A stretch of 64,000 nucleotides of DNA from BP-133 sp040756995 (lineage in GTDB: Bacteria; Actinomycetota; Acidimicrobiia; IMCC26256; BP-133): positions 62,001 to 126,000 of the forward strand of contig JBFLYK010000001.1 in assembly GCA_040756995.1 (NCBI GenBank), read 5' to 3'. Position 1 is the stretch's first letter, and each line of letters opens with the position of its first letter. The notes below the pieces were generated by a model. That model was not told the origin of the DNA. It saw only the letters and a list, made by a program, of their open reading frames with translations, and did no database searches. A program made the translations under genes and the position numbers. Below are positions 1-9,278 of this stretch, piece by piece.

Positions 1-66
1 GAAGGCAGGTCGCTCGGATCCGATGAGCGGGTGCCGGGAACCCGTCCAGGCTGTCAGTTCAGCTTG

Positions 67-560
67 AGGATCCTGGGGGTCGAGCTGGGGCTGGCGGTGG
101 CGATGGCCGCCTCCTTGGCAGGGATCATCCGCCAGGTCAGTCGTCCCCACACCGCGGTTCTCGGCCGCCTCCCCGGCCCGAGCGTATTCCGCAACGTGGA
201 TCGCTTCCCCGACGCGCAGACCGCGGACGGCTTGGTGGTGATGCGCTTCGATACCCCGTTGTACTACGCCAACGTCGAGTTCTTCCGGGACCGGCTGCGC
301 CGGTTGGAGGCGAAGACGACGGATGGCCTGCGGGCCGTTGTCCTCGATGCGTCGGCCATCAATGAACCTTGATTCCTCTGGAGAAGCGGCGCTGGCTGAG
401 GTCGCCGTCGACTACGCCGCCCGCGGAGTCCGCCTGTCCCTGGCCGAGGTGAAAGGGCCGGTGCTCGACGTCCTGCGGCCCTCCGGCTTCTACGAGCAGC
501 TCGGGCCGGAGCGCTTCACATTCACCGACGACGAGGCAGTGCGCCGGGCCCAAGCCTGGA
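67..560 (+). pseudogene. SulP sulfate transporter remnant (last helix and STAS domain)
   Basis: The conceptual protein shows the final membrane stretch of a SulP anion transporter (ILGVELGLAVAMAASLAG), the family hallmark SRPHTAVLG, and a STAS domain. The reading frame breaks near 365: the STAS strand ending in VVLDASAIN continues in another frame as LDSSGEAALAEVA. SulP proteins import sulfate or other anions at the membrane, and the STAS domain is their cytoplasmic regulatory tail. Only the C-terminal part lies in the window, and its end runs straight into an unrelated reverse-strand fragment, so this is a decayed gene. The frameshift could in principle be a sequencing error, but the broken neighbours argue for real decay. 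Confidence 0.75.
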
Positions 561-561
561 C

Positions 562-712
562 TCTCGAACAACCAGTGCTCGAAGTTCGTCTCGCCGCCGT
601 AGCCCCGGTAGGGCGATCGGCAGCATGAACTCGATGCGCGCCTCGTCGGCGAGGCGGGCCAGCTTCAGGTTCCCCTCCCACGAGGCGTCCCAGCGTTCGG
701 GACCTTGGTGAC
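562..712 (-). pseudogene. Sulfone/alkanesulfonate monooxygenase-type LLM fragment
   Basis: On the reverse strand the conceptual peptide reads GNLKLARLADEARIEFMLPI and then, after a one-base shift, RGYGGETNFEHW. This is the N-terminal region of luciferase-like flavin monooxygenases of the SsuD/SfnG kind, which release sulfite from organosulfur compounds using FMNH2. Only about 50 codons remain and they abut the end of the SulP remnant. An FMN reductase remnant lies on the same strand upstream, which fits a former two-component desulfurisation unit. The subfamily is inferred from short motifs. Confidence 0.55.
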
Positions 713-997
713 CGCCATCCCCGAGGAGCAGTTGGAGGCGAAGACCCCGACTTGAGCCGGTTTGAGTTGAACATGGGGGAATACAAGCGTTTCGTTGGCA
801 TGGCTGCTCCGGTTGGTTGCGCTCTCGCGGGCGCTGGCAATGGTGGCCCGCGTTCGAATGCTGCCTGCCGTCCACGGCTGGTCTCAGGCCGACAAGCAGT
901 GTGAGCAGACCTGGAAGCGCGGATGCCCGGAACCGTAATGACCAGTCGCGCGAGGGTCGATAGAACTCGGCTGCGGGCGTCGGCTCATCCGAGGCCG
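713..997. other. Degenerate spacer without a recognisable gene
   Basis: About 285 bases between two broken sulfur-metabolism genes. I see no convincing coding frame, repeat or terminator here. It probably represents eroded coding sequence or a deletion scar. Confidence 0.4.
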
Positions 998-1520
998 TCA
1001 TCCCCGAAGCGCGGCGGCGAGCCGCACCGCCTCCTCGGCAACGTCCCGGAACTGTTCGAGGATCTCCGGCGGCAGGCTCGCCGCCTCCCGGTCGATCGTC
1101 GCGTCGATGACGGGAGCCCCCGGGCTGGCGTGGTGGCGCCCAGCGCGCTGAGGACCGGCCGGAGAGCGTGTTCGAGGGCCAGGTAGTAGCCGGCCCAGGC
1201 GGCGATGATGACCGAGACCACGACCTTCCCCCGGAGGGCGTGATCGGGGAGGTTGTCGAGGAGGGTTTGAGCAGGCCGGTGTAGCTGGCCTTGTAAACCG
1301 GGGTCACGATGAGGACGAGATCGGCGGCCAGAACGTCGTCGAGCGCCTCCCGGGCTTCCGCTTCCGGCGCCCCGTGGGCCAGGCCGCCCACCGGGATCAG
1401 CGCCAGGTCCACCATCGTGGCCCGGCCCCCAACTTCCTCGAGGATGGCGGTGAACCGGTCGGCGGCGAGGCGTGTGCGGGACGGCGTCCGGGGGTTTCCC
1501 ACGATGGTGACGATCCGCAT
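998..1520 (-). pseudogene. NADPH-dependent FMN reductase (SsuE-like), frameshifted
   Basis: The start is clear (MRIVTIVGNPRTPSRTR, the flavodoxin-like phosphate-binding loop of the SsuE/MsuE family). The protein continues through LVLIVTPVYKASYTGLLK, then shifts frame near 1260 into VSVIIAAWAGYYLALEHAL and again near 1130 into a typical C-terminal helix ending LAAALRG at the stop codon 998-1000. The family supplies reduced FMN to alkanesulfonate and sulfone monooxygenases. Two frameshifts make it inactive unless the sequence is wrong. It lies just upstream of the LLM fragment on the same strand. Confidence 0.75.
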
Positions 1521-1638
1521 GTCGCTTCTCCCGGTACCAGTGCCCTCCGACGCTACGACGTGCCCGGTGACCTCGGGCGAGTTCTCGCCAGGCTGGTCAG
1601 GGGAAGGGAAACGACCAACACTCTCGAGGCCCGCCTGT

Positions 1639-1822
1639 TCAGCGGTAGATTTCGTACTGCGGGGCGCCGCCGGGCCCTCGGCACGATTTGGAGCTCCGCC
1701 AAGATGTCTGTCAGCGCCGCTCGGACATGACCTGGCGACCGCGGAGCGGGATCGAGAGGCAAAGACGGCACTGCGAGCCCGGCTTCTTCGAGGGCCGCCG
1801 AGACCTCATCTCCGGCCCAGAT
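1639..1822 (-). pseudogene. paaC: paaC copy A, 3' piece
   Basis: Reverse-strand translation gives WAGDEVSAALEEAGLAVP, then HVRAALTDILAELQ and, after a one-base shift, PQYEIYR and a stop at 1639-1641. This aligns with the C-terminus of the intact PaaC at 52553-53278 (WADSVKAELAGLGVAVP and EYVYRIYQ). It is the last third of a phenylacetyl-CoA epoxidase structural subunit gene. The rest of the gene continues at 14088-14395 and 17022-17290, beyond two IS21 elements. Confidence 0.8.
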
Positions 1823-1862
1823 TGCGAACGTTCACGTAATCCGGCAGGGTCTGCGTCACCGA
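1823..1862. repeat. IS21-1 terminal repeats, istB-side end
   Basis: The end carries TGCGAACGTTCACGTAATCC followed by a second weaker copy (GTCACCGAATCCCGCA). Multiple short terminal repeats that serve as transposase binding sites are usual for IS21. Confidence 0.75.
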
Positions 1863-1893
1863 ATCCCGCACCTTGATCCCTGTTGTTGACGTT

Positions 1894-2425
1894 CTAGTCG
1901 CGTGGGGCTGCTCTCTGCTTGGGCGGTCGGCCGGGGCGTTTGTTGGGCCGGTAGCTGCGGCCTTCCATGAAGACGTGGTGGCTGGAGTTGACGAGCCGGT
2001 CGAGGACGCTCTCGGCGACGACGGGGTTGGGGAAGAGCGAATACCAGTCGGTGGGCGACCGGTTCGAGGTCAGCACCATGGCGCCGCGGTTTTGGCGCTC
2101 GGTGATCAACTCGTAGAGGTCATCGGCCTGGGCAGCGGTGAAGTCCCGCATGGCGAAATCGTCGAGGATCAACAGCTCGGGCCGGGCGAGCTTCTTGAGC
2201 CGGGCGCCCCAGGTTCGATCGGCGTGGCCACCGGCAAGGTCGGCGAGGACGCGGGATGTTTTCATGAAGGCGACGTTGTGGCCCCGGCGGCAAGCGGCGT
2301 GACCGAGCGCTTGGGCGATCATCGTCTTGCCCACCCCGACGGGGCCGAAGAGGATGACCGACTCACCGGCGTCGACGAACGCGAGGGCGGCGAGGTCGCG
2401 GATCTGGGGAGCGGGGATCTTGGGG
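1894..2425 (-). pseudogene. istB: istB of IS21-1, 3' half
   Basis: This encodes the C-terminal two thirds of the IS21 transposition helper ATPase: GPVGVGKTMIAQALGH is the Walker A loop and LLILDDFAM the Walker B strand, followed by the sensor region TSNRSPTDW. The segment starts abruptly at NPKIPAPQIRDL, where the RIT element is inserted. The N-terminal half lies at 10639-10877. Joining the halves restores DFDFAYNPKIPAPQIRDL in frame with no base lost. Confidence 0.9.
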
Positions 2426-2460
2426 TTTAGTGCCGCGCGGCCAGTAATGCCGCGTCGGGG
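2426..2460. repeat. Outer RIT inverted repeat, ritC side
   Basis: 35 bp identical in reverse complement to 10576-10610. It contains two direct sub-repeats, TAGTGCCGCG and TAATGCCGCG, which are plausible paired recombinase-binding sites. Confidence 0.88.
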
Positions 2461-2530
2461 ACCCGCCGCAGGTTCAGCACCGTCTCGGTCGGGCTTCTGG
2501 GTGCGGACCTGAGCGATGGACGCGGCATTA

Positions 2531-3520
2531 TCAGAGGCCCTCGAGGAAGGCGAGGAGCTTGTCGCCGGGTTTGTAGCGGCCAGGGCGGGTGTTGAGGGGA
2601 GAGCGCCGGTCCAGGGCTCGCTGTTTGAGGGTGGGGTCAGCGTGGATGTAGGCGTTGACCGATTCGAGCTTCTCGTGACCGAGCCACATAGCCAGGACCG
2701 CCGGATCGACACCGCATCGGAGCAGGTCCATGGCACAGCTGTGCCGGAGGGTGTGAGTGCTGATCCTCTTCTCATCGAGGTTGGGGCAAGCTCTGCGAGC
2801 AGTGGCAACGTGTTTGGCGATCAGGCGTTGGACGGCGTCGGGACTCAGCCGGCCGCCGCGGCGGGAGGGGAACACCACCTGGTCTGGTCCGCCGTGGCGC
2901 TCGTCGAGCCAACAGCGCAAGAGCTTGGTGGTGGGTTTGTCGAGGGGTGTGTCCCGCCGTTTGCGTCCTTTCCCGAGGCACTTGAGGTGAGCGGAGGGGC
3001 CCAGCTGGACGTCTTGGCAGCGCAGGCCGGTTAGCTCGGAGAGCCGCAACCCGGTGCGGAGAGCAACGACCAACAAGGTGTGGTCGCGGCGGCCCGCCCA
3101 GGTGGAACGGTCAGGGGCGGAGGCCAAGGCCTCCATCTCCTCTTCGGTGAGAAACGACCGTGGACTGGTGGCGGTCTTCTTTCTCGGGATGGCGAGGACC
3201 TGTCCGATCAGGTCGGCGTGCTCGGGATGGCGGTAGGAGGCGAATCGGAAGAACGAGTGGATGGCCGCCAGGCGGGTGTTGCGGCTGGCGACGTTGTTGT
3301 GCCGGTCGACCTCGAGATGGTCGAGGAACCGGGCGATCAGCGTGGCGTCTAGTTCGGCGATGTCGAGGTCGCTGGGATGCTTGCCGGTTTCGCTGCGGGC
3401 GAAGGCGAGCAAGAGCCGGAAGGCGTGCCGGTAGGAGTCGACGGTGTGAACGCTGGCGCCGTGCTGACGGTCGAGGCCGGCAACGAAGAAGGCCTGGAGG
3501 GTTGGGGCGAGGGCGGTCAT
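2531..3520 (-). CDS. ritC: RIT tyrosine recombinase C (outer element)
   Basis: A 329-residue site-specific recombinase. The N-terminal SAM-like core-binding domain covers roughly residues 1-105. The catalytic domain holds the family residues: Arg I in TGLRLSELTGL, the HxxR box in HTLRHSCAM, the later His in LGHEKLESVNAYIH and the Tyr nucleophile in the same segment. The start at 3520 (MTALAPTLQAF) overlaps the ritB stop as ATGA, the usual RIT arrangement. It looks intact and acts on the element's own ends together with RitA and RitB. Its counterpart in the inner element is at 7452-8441. Confidence 0.88.
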   Translation of the reverse strand: MTALAPTLQAFFVAGLDRQHGASVHTVDSYRHAFRLLLAFARSETGKHPSDLDIAELDATLIARFLDHLEVDRHNNVASRNTRLAAIHSFFRFASYRHPEHADLIGQVLAIPRKKTATSPRSFLTEEEMEALASAPDRSTWAGRRDHTLLVVALRTGLRLSELTGLRCQDVQLGPSAHLKCLGKGRKRRDTPLDKPTTKLLRCWLDERHGGPDQVVFPSRRGGRLSPDAVQRLIAKHVATARRACPNLDEKRISTHTLRHSCAMDLLRCGVDPAVLAMWLGHEKLESVNAYIHADPTLKQRALDRRSPLNTRPGRYKPGDKLLAFLEGL

Positions 3521-3720
3521 CGCGGGCGGCTCCGGCGGGCTTGTGCCCGCTCGCTGGCCGCGGCGAGCAACTCGGGGACGGCTGACAAGTACCAGTAGGT
3601 GTCTTTCGGTTGCGCGTGCCCGAGCCAGGCTGACAGCGACGGCAGGAGAGGTTGGACGTCTTGGCCGCTGCGATACCACCCGAGCAAGGTGGCCACCGCG
3701 AAGCTGTGCCTGACATCGTG
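3517..3720 (-). pseudogene. ritB: ritB of outer RIT, 3' piece
   Basis: This encodes the C-terminus of RitB, starting inside the HxxR catalytic box (DVRHSFAVATLLGWYRSG) and running to the LGHAQPKDTYWYLS segment that carries the second His and the Tyr nucleophile. The inner RIT element separates it from its 5' part at 8526-9278. Deleting the inner element joins RPRPHD to VRHSFAV. Confidence 0.88.
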
Positions 3721-3747
3721 ATTATCCCGATGTCGGGATAACCACGG

Positions 3748-3787
3748 TTATGCCGACGTCCGCGTTATGCCGACCTCGGCGTGCGAT
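3748..3787. repeat. Inner RIT inverted repeat, ritA side
   Basis: 40 bp matching 8484-8523 in reverse complement. It has two direct sub-repeats TTATGCCGAC separated by 17 bp start to start, a layout shared with the outer element's ends. Confidence 0.88.
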
Positions 3788-3882
3788 CCCCTGCGGCGCC
3801 GCGTGATCAGACTTCTCATCTCGGCATAACGCGGGTTGTCGTCGCCATCGTCTTCTTCCTCGTGGAAGAGAAGGAGGCGGGC

Positions 3883-4982
3883 ATGGCGAGGACGACGAGC
3901 AGGGTGAGCAGGGTGTTGGTGAGGGGCCCGTTGGGCCCGTTCGCCAACGCATACCGGGAGAGGCTGGAGGAGCGCCGCTACTCACGGCTGTCGGCGGTGA
4001 ACCTCCAACGGCAGGTGGCCCACCTGAGCCGTTGGCTCGACGGGCAGAGGCTGGGTGTCGAGCAGCTGGACGAGGCATGCATCGAGGCGTTCTTTGCGGA
4101 CCAGCGGGCCAGGGGTCGCCAGTCCACGCTGTCGCGGCCTGGCCTGTCGTGGCTCCTCGAGCTGTTGCGGGAACGGGGCGTGCTGGGCGTGGCGGCGTCA
4201 CCGGCACCGTCGCCGACGGAGGAGCTGATGGGCTCGTTCCGCCGCTACCTGCTGGTCGAGCGGGGTCTGGTGCCCGGCACGGTCCGGGGCTACGTGGACC
4301 GAGCCCGCCGGTTCGTGGTCGGGCTCGGTCCCGCCAGGCTCGGGGACGTGACGCCCGCCGAGGTGACAGCCGCCGTGCTCCGGGAGTCGACGGCCGTGTC
4401 GGTGAGCGCGACGCACAACTACGTGGCCAGCCTGCGCGCCTTCCTCCGCTTCTGCTTCCTCGAGGGTCTCGTGGACCGCGACCTGTCGGAGGCGGCGCTG
4501 CCGATCACCGGCCGGAGGCGCTCGTCGCTGCCCCGTGGGATCGCCAAGCACGAGGCCAACGCGCTGCTCGCAGCCTGCGACCGCCGCACGGCGATCGGTC
4601 GACGCGACTACGCGCTGATCATCACCCTCCTGCGCCTCGGACTGCGCAGGGGTGAGGTCGCCGCCCTGAGGCTGGACGACATCGACTGGCGGGCCGGCGA
4701 GCTGGTCGTGGTCGGCAAGGGCGGACGGAGGGACCGGCTTCCGCTCCCCGAAGACGTCGGGGCGGCCATCGCCGCCTACCTCGGGCGCGGCCGGCCAGCC
4801 AGCGACCGGCGCGAGGTGTTCCTCCGGGCGAGGGCGCCGTTCGAGCCGATGGCGGCGGGCACGGTCGCTTCGACGGTGCGGCGGGCCTGCCGGCGGGCGG
4901 GCGTGGCCGAGGTGGGCTCGCACCGCCTGCGCCACACGGCGGCCTGCGAGATGGTGGCGGCCCAGGTCCCGCTGCCCCAGAT
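3883..4982 (+). pseudogene. ritA: ritA of inner RIT, 5' part
   Basis: Tyrosine recombinase interrupted by IS256. The start ATG at 3883 follows an AAGGAGG ribosome site at 3871-3877 and gives MARTTSRVSRVLVRGPLGPF. Catalytic Arg I is in LGLRRGEVAAL and the HxxR box in HRLRHTAAC. The frame stops at LPQ where the IS begins. The last piece, with the second His and Tyr, is at 6427-6538. Confidence 0.88.
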
Positions 4983-6418
4983 GGTCCTGTCAGGAAGTTT
5001 GTGTAAGAGGAGTATCCACCATTCCTGTATCGAGCCGGGGCAGGCTTGATACAAAAGGAGGATATTCCTGTGTCGACGACCTCGGTTGATAACAAGAATG
5101 GTGAGGGGCCGGCGGCGGCGACTTCCGAGAACAAGGAATCGTTGTTGTCGCCGGAGGCGCTCGATGATCTGATGGCCAAGGTTGAGGCCAACGGGCTCGA
5201 CCTGTTGGGCCCCGACGGCGTCCTGGCCGATCTGACGAAGACGATCATCGAGCGGGCTTTGGACGATGAACGGACCCACCATCTGGGCTACGAGCGGGGC
5301 GACCCGGCCGGCCGGGGTTCGGGTAACTCCCGCAACGGCACGTACCCGAAGACGGTCCTGACCGATATCGGTGCCGTGGACATCGAGGTGCCCCGGGACC
5401 GGAACGGGACCTTTGAACCGAAGCTGGTGCCGCCGTACTCGAGCCGCCTGGCCGGGTTCAACGAGCGGATCATCTCGCTCTACGCCGGGGGGATGACGGT
5501 GCGGGACATCCGCCGCCACCTCAAGTCGATCTACGGGATCGAGGTGTCGCCCGACCTGATCAGCACGGTCACCGACGGGATCGTCGAGGAGCTCAACGAG
5601 TGGCAGCACCGCCCGCTCGATCCCGTCTACCCGATCATGTACATCGACGCTCTGGTGGTGAAGGTCCGCGACCAGGGCACGGTGCGGAACAAGGCCGTCT
5701 ACCTGGTCATCGGCGTCGATGTGGAGGGCCGCAAGCACGTCCTGGGCCTGTGGATGGGCGACGGCGACGAAGGGGCCAAGTTCTGGCTGAACGTGCTGAC
5801 CGAGGTCAAGAACCGCGGGGTGGCCGACGTGCTCATCGTCTGCTGTGACGGCCTGAAGGGCCTCCCTGACGCCATCGAGACGACTGGCCCCAGGCGGTGG
5901 TCCAAACCTGTGTCATCCATCTGATCAGGGGGTCGACCCGCTACTGCTCCTACAAGGACCGCAAAGCCATCGCCCAGGCGCTGCGGCCGATCTACACCGC
6001 GGTCAACGAGGCTGCCGCCGCTGACGCCCTCGACGAGTTCGAACTGACCTGGGGCGAGCGCTACCCGGGCATCGTCCGCCTGTGGCGCAGCGCCTGGGAA
6101 CGGTTCACGCCGTTCCTGGCCTACCCGGCCGAGCTGCGCAAGATCGTGTACACCACCAACCTCATCGAGTCGGTGAACTTCCAGCTCCGCAAGGTGTCCA
6201 AGAACCGGGGCCACTTCCCCAGCGACGGCGCCGCCCTCAAGCTGCTCCGCCTCGTCGCCCGGGACATCACCACCACCCGGGGCGGAGCGGCCGGCACCGG
6301 CACTTACGCCTGGAGACAAGCACTAAATATCCTTGATATTCACTTCCCAAATCGGCTAGTATTTACCCTATAAACAGAGCCACGGGATGCTCTCTTACAC
6401 AAAATCCCGGACGGGCTC
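4983..6418 (+). mobile_element. IS256-family insertion sequence in inner ritA
   Basis: 1436 bp bounded by imperfect inverted repeats of 27 bp (21 of 27 match, sharing TTTGTGTAAGAG) and by a perfect 8-bp target duplication CCCCAGAT at 4975-4982 and 6419-6426. It carries one mutator-type transposase gene. The perfect duplication indicates a recent insertion and makes it one of the youngest layers of the nest. Confidence 0.9.
5070..6373 (+). pseudogene. IS256-family transposase with one frameshift
   Basis: A mutator/IS256 DDE transposase of about 433 residues. The GTG start at 5070 follows AAAAGGAGG. The N-terminal half includes the RGxGxxRNG region (GRGSGNSRNGTYPK) and the first catalytic Asp in YPIMYIDALVVK. 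Near 5890 one base is missing, so the second half (WPQAVVQTCVIHLIR, then YTTNLIESVNFQLRK with the catalytic Glu) is in another frame. IS256 transposases are normally a single frame, so this is either a disabling mutation or a sequencing error. I do not favour programmed frameshifting because no slippery run is visible at the break. Confidence 0.85.
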
Positions 6419-6426
6419 CCCCAGAT

Positions 6427-6538
6427 CGCACAGGTGCTCCGCCACCGGAGCCTGCAGTCCACCGCCGTCTACGCCCGGGTGGACCTCGACCGGCTCCGCC
6501 AACTGGCGCGGCCCTGGCCCGGAGGCGGCTCCCGATGA
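6427..6538 (+). pseudogene. ritA: ritA of inner RIT, 3' piece
   Basis: Encodes IAQVLRHRSLQSTAVYARVD and the end of RitA, containing the late catalytic His (LRH) and the Tyr nucleophile (VYA). It joins in frame to 3883-4982 once IS256 and one copy of its target duplication are removed. The stop at 6536-6538 overlaps the ritB start at 6535 as ATGA. Confidence 0.85.
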
Positions 6539-7455
6539 CGACGCTGGCCGATCACGTCGAGGACTACCTCCGGCTGCGCCGCGCCCTGGGCTACAAGCTG
6601 GAGCGGGCCGGTCACCTCCTGCCGAAGCTGGTCGACTACCTGGAGGCCGCCGGATCGTCGACCCTGACCACCGAGCTGGCGATCTCCTTCGCCCGCCTCC
6701 CCGCCAACGCCCGGCCCACTCACTGGGCGGCGCGCCTCACCGTCGTCCGCGGTTTCGCCCGCTACCTGCAGACCGTCGAGCCGGCGACCGAGGTCCCGCC
6801 GGTCGCCGTGTTCCCCGCCCGCCGCCACCGTCCTGCCCCCTACCTCTGGTCCGCCGAGGACATCGGCATGCTCCTCGATGGCGCCCGGGCGCTGCACCCA
6901 CCGCTGCGGGCCGCCGCCTACGAGACGCTCTTCGGGCTCCTGGCGGTATCGGGCATGCGCGTGGGCGAGGCGGTCGGCCTCGACCGTGACGACGTCGATT
7001 TCGACGCCGGCGTCATCACCATCCGCCACGCCAAGTTCGACCGGCCACGCCTGGTGCCACTGCACGCCACGACCACAGCCGCGCTGCGCGCCTATGCGGC
7101 CGAGCGCGGCCGCCTCTGCCCGACACCCCGCTCGACGGCGTTCTTCGTCTCGGGCGTGGGCACCAGGCTCGACCGCAGCGCCGTGGCGATGGTGCTCAGG
7201 CGGATCACCACCGCCATGGGGCTGCGCAGCGCCACGGTCCGGCCCACCCCGCACCAGCTGCGGCACAGCTTCGCCGTCCGCGCCCTCGTCGACTGGCAGC
7301 GGAGCGGCGTCCGCGTCGAGGAGCACATCGCCGTCCTGTCGACCTACCTGGGCCACGTCAGCCCCGCCGACACCTACTGGTATCTGTCGGCCTCTCCCGA
7401 GCTGATGGCCCTCGCCGCCGAGCGGCTCGATGCCCGCTTCGGAGCCGGGCGGTGA
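6535..7455 (+). CDS. ritB: RIT tyrosine recombinase B (inner element)
   Basis: A 306-residue tyrosine recombinase. The catalytic set is complete: SGMRVGEAVGL (Arg I), HQLRHSFAV (HxxR) and LGHVSPADTYWYL (His and Tyr). It overlaps ritA and ritC by 4 bp at each side, so the three are translationally coupled. It is the same family as the split ritB at 8526-9278 plus 3517-3720 but clearly diverged, so the inner element is not a simple duplication of the outer one. Confidence 0.88.
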   Translation: MTTLADHVEDYLRLRRALGYKLERAGHLLPKLVDYLEAAGSSTLTTELAISFARLPANARPTHWAARLTVVRGFARYLQTVEPATEVPPVAVFPARRHRPAPYLWSAEDIGMLLDGARALHPPLRAAAYETLFGLLAVSGMRVGEAVGLDRDDVDFDAGVITIRHAKFDRPRLVPLHATTTAALRAYAAERGRLCPTPRSTAFFVSGVGTRLDRSAVAMVLRRITTAMGLRSATVRPTPHQLRHSFAVRALVDWQRSGVRVEEHIAVLSTYLGHVSPADTYWYLSASPELMALAAERLDARFGAGR

Positions 7456-8441
7456 GCGCGCTCGCGCCTGCGCTCCAGGCCTTCTTCACTGACCGCCTCA
7501 TCGCCCAGCGCGACGCCAGCCCCAACACGGTCGCCGCCTACAAGGCCGGCCTCCGCCTTCTGCTCGCCTTCGCCGCCGAGCGCACCGGCAAGAGCCCGAG
7601 CGCCCTCGACATCGCCGAGTTGGACGCACCGCTGGTCGCCGCGTTCGTCGACCACCTCGAGCACGAACGCCACAACAGCGTGGCCACCCGCAACAGCCGT
7701 CTGGCGGCCATCCACTCGCTGTTCGGCTACCTGGCGCTCCACCACCCCGAGCACGCGGCGTCGATCCAGCGTGTGCTGGCCATCCCCGCCAAGCGCACCC
7801 CACGCACCCTGGTGACCTACCTCGAAGAGGACGAGGTCGACGCCCTCCTCGGCTCCTGCGACCTCGCCCGCTGGACCGGACGGCGCGACCACGCCATGTT
7901 CGCCCTCACCATCCAAACCGGGCTGCGGATCTCCGAGCTCGCCGGGCTCGAATGCCGTGACATCACCCTCGCCGCCGGCGCCCACGTGCACACCATCGGC
8001 AAGGGACGCAAGGAGCGACGCACACCGCTCGTCCCATCGACCCGAGCGATCCTGATGGCCTGGATGGCCGAGCGCCATGGGGCACCGACCGATCCGCTCT
8101 TCCCGACCACCACCGGCACACGCATGAGCCGCGACGCCATCGAACGCCGCCTCGCCCACCACCTGATCCTCGCCGCCACAACATGTCGATCAATCGCCGC
8201 CAAGCAAGTGACCATGCACACGTTGCGTCACACCGCCGCGATGCGACTTCTGCTCGCAGGCAACGACATCACCGTGATCGCGCTGTGGCTCGGCCACGAG
8301 CAGATCGCCACCACGAACATCTACCTCCACGCCGACATGACCCACAAACAACGGGCCATCGACAGGACCAAGCCCCTGGCCGCCAAGCCCGGACGCTACC
8401 GACCCCCCGACGCTCTCCTCGCGTTCCTGGAGGCCCTGTGA
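7452..8441 (+). CDS. ritC: RIT tyrosine recombinase C (inner element)
   Basis: A 329-residue tyrosine recombinase with TGLRISELAGL (Arg I), HTLRHTAAM (HxxR) and LGHEQIATTNIYLH (His and Tyr). The GTG start at 7452 overlaps the ritB stop (GTGA). It ends 42 bp before the right inverted repeat. It matches the outer RitC in length and closely in sequence (shared LQAFF, YRHAFRLLLAF-like and LLAFLE ends). Confidence 0.88.
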   Translation: MSALAPALQAFFTDRLIAQRDASPNTVAAYKAGLRLLLAFAAERTGKSPSALDIAELDAPLVAAFVDHLEHERHNSVATRNSRLAAIHSLFGYLALHHPEHAASIQRVLAIPAKRTPRTLVTYLEEDEVDALLGSCDLARWTGRRDHAMFALTIQTGLRISELAGLECRDITLAAGAHVHTIGKGRKERRTPLVPSTRAILMAWMAERHGAPTDPLFPTTTGTRMSRDAIERRLAHHLILAATTCRSIAAKQVTMHTLRHTAAMRLLLAGNDITVIALWLGHEQIATTNIYLHADMTHKQRAIDRTKPLAAKPGRYRPPDALLAFLEAL

Positions 8442-8483
8442 TTATGCCGACACAAGGTGGCTCAACACCCCGGCTGACCCGCC

Positions 8484-8523
8484 ATCGCACGCCGAGGTCG
8501 GCATAACGCGGACGTCGGCATAA
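8484..8523. repeat. Inner RIT inverted repeat, ritC side
   Basis: Reverse complement of 3748-3787 over 40 bp. Unlike the ritA side, no palindromic arm lies outside it: the interrupted ritB sequence resumes immediately. Confidence 0.88.
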
Positions 8524-8525
8524 TC

Positions 8526-9278
8526 ATGCGGTCGCGGGCGTCGAGCCCGGGACCCCGGCAGAGGTTCCAGCCCGGCGACGGCGAGGAGCTGACGGAAGCC
8601 GGCGTTGAGGCTGCTGTGGCTGAGCCGACGCCCGCTGTTGGACACGAAGAAACCCGTCGTCAGCGGCTGTGGCCAGCGCCGGTCACGGCCCGCGGTGTAG
8701 GCGGCCAAGGCCGTCACGGTCGTCGGGTGGAGAGCCAGGACTCTCGATTTGTTGAACTTCGTGGCCAGGATGGCGATGGTCCCCGTCTCCAAGTCGACGT
8801 CCGTGCGGTTGAGGCGCAGCGCCTCACCCGGGCGCATGCCCGTGACGGCGAGAAGGCCGATCAAGGTCTCGAAGGTCGCGGCCCGCAGGGGCGGGGACAG
8901 CCGTCGGGCCTGGGCCATCAGCGTGTCGATCTCGCCCGCCGAGTAGATGTGCGGGGGAACCCGGCGATGCCCGGTGGAGATCACGTCTCGGGGCGGGACC
9001 TCGCAGCGTGGATCCAGGGCGCGGAGGTGGGTGGCGAAGCCTCGCACAACGCTGAGACGCTCCGCGTGATGCGAATCGCCGGCCCCCGGCGATACCGCCC
9101 AGGCCGCGGCAACCTCGGTGGTCACCGTGTCCAGTCCGGCTCGGCGCAACCAGGCGCAGAAGTCGGCCAACAGCCGGTCGTGATCGCGCAGCTTGAAGCC
9201 GAACGAACGGCGGATCGCGACGTAGTCCCGGGCGGCCTGCTCCAGCACGACGGCGGTCACAGGTCCGCCCCTGGCCAC
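8526..9278 (-). pseudogene. ritB: ritB of outer RIT, 5' part
   Basis: Encodes the first 250 or so residues of RitB: core-binding domain, then TGMRPGEALRL with catalytic Arg I. It reads up to RPRPH at the HxxR box, where the inner RIT element is inserted. The start at 9278 overlaps the end of ritA. Translation would continue a few codons into the inner element's repeat before stopping. Confidence 0.88.

Larger units (their letters stand above)
3721..8523 (+). mobile_element. Inner RIT element, inserted in ritB of the outer RIT
   Basis: A second recombinase trio in opposite orientation, with 40-bp inverted repeats at 3748-3787 and 8484-8523. On the ritA side an extra 27-bp arm (3721-3747) carries the palindrome TTATCCCGATGTCGGGATAA. 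The flanks show a near-identical 6-bp sequence, ATCGTG at 3715-3720 and ATCATG at 8523-8528, which fits a strand-exchange overlap with one mismatch rather than a staggered-cut duplication. Its own ritA is interrupted by an IS256 element. Confidence 0.87.

Noticed and set aside
5880..5930. Programmed frameshift in the IS256 transposase
   Set aside because: IS256 transposases are single-frame proteins and no slippery run or pseudoknot is evident at the break.
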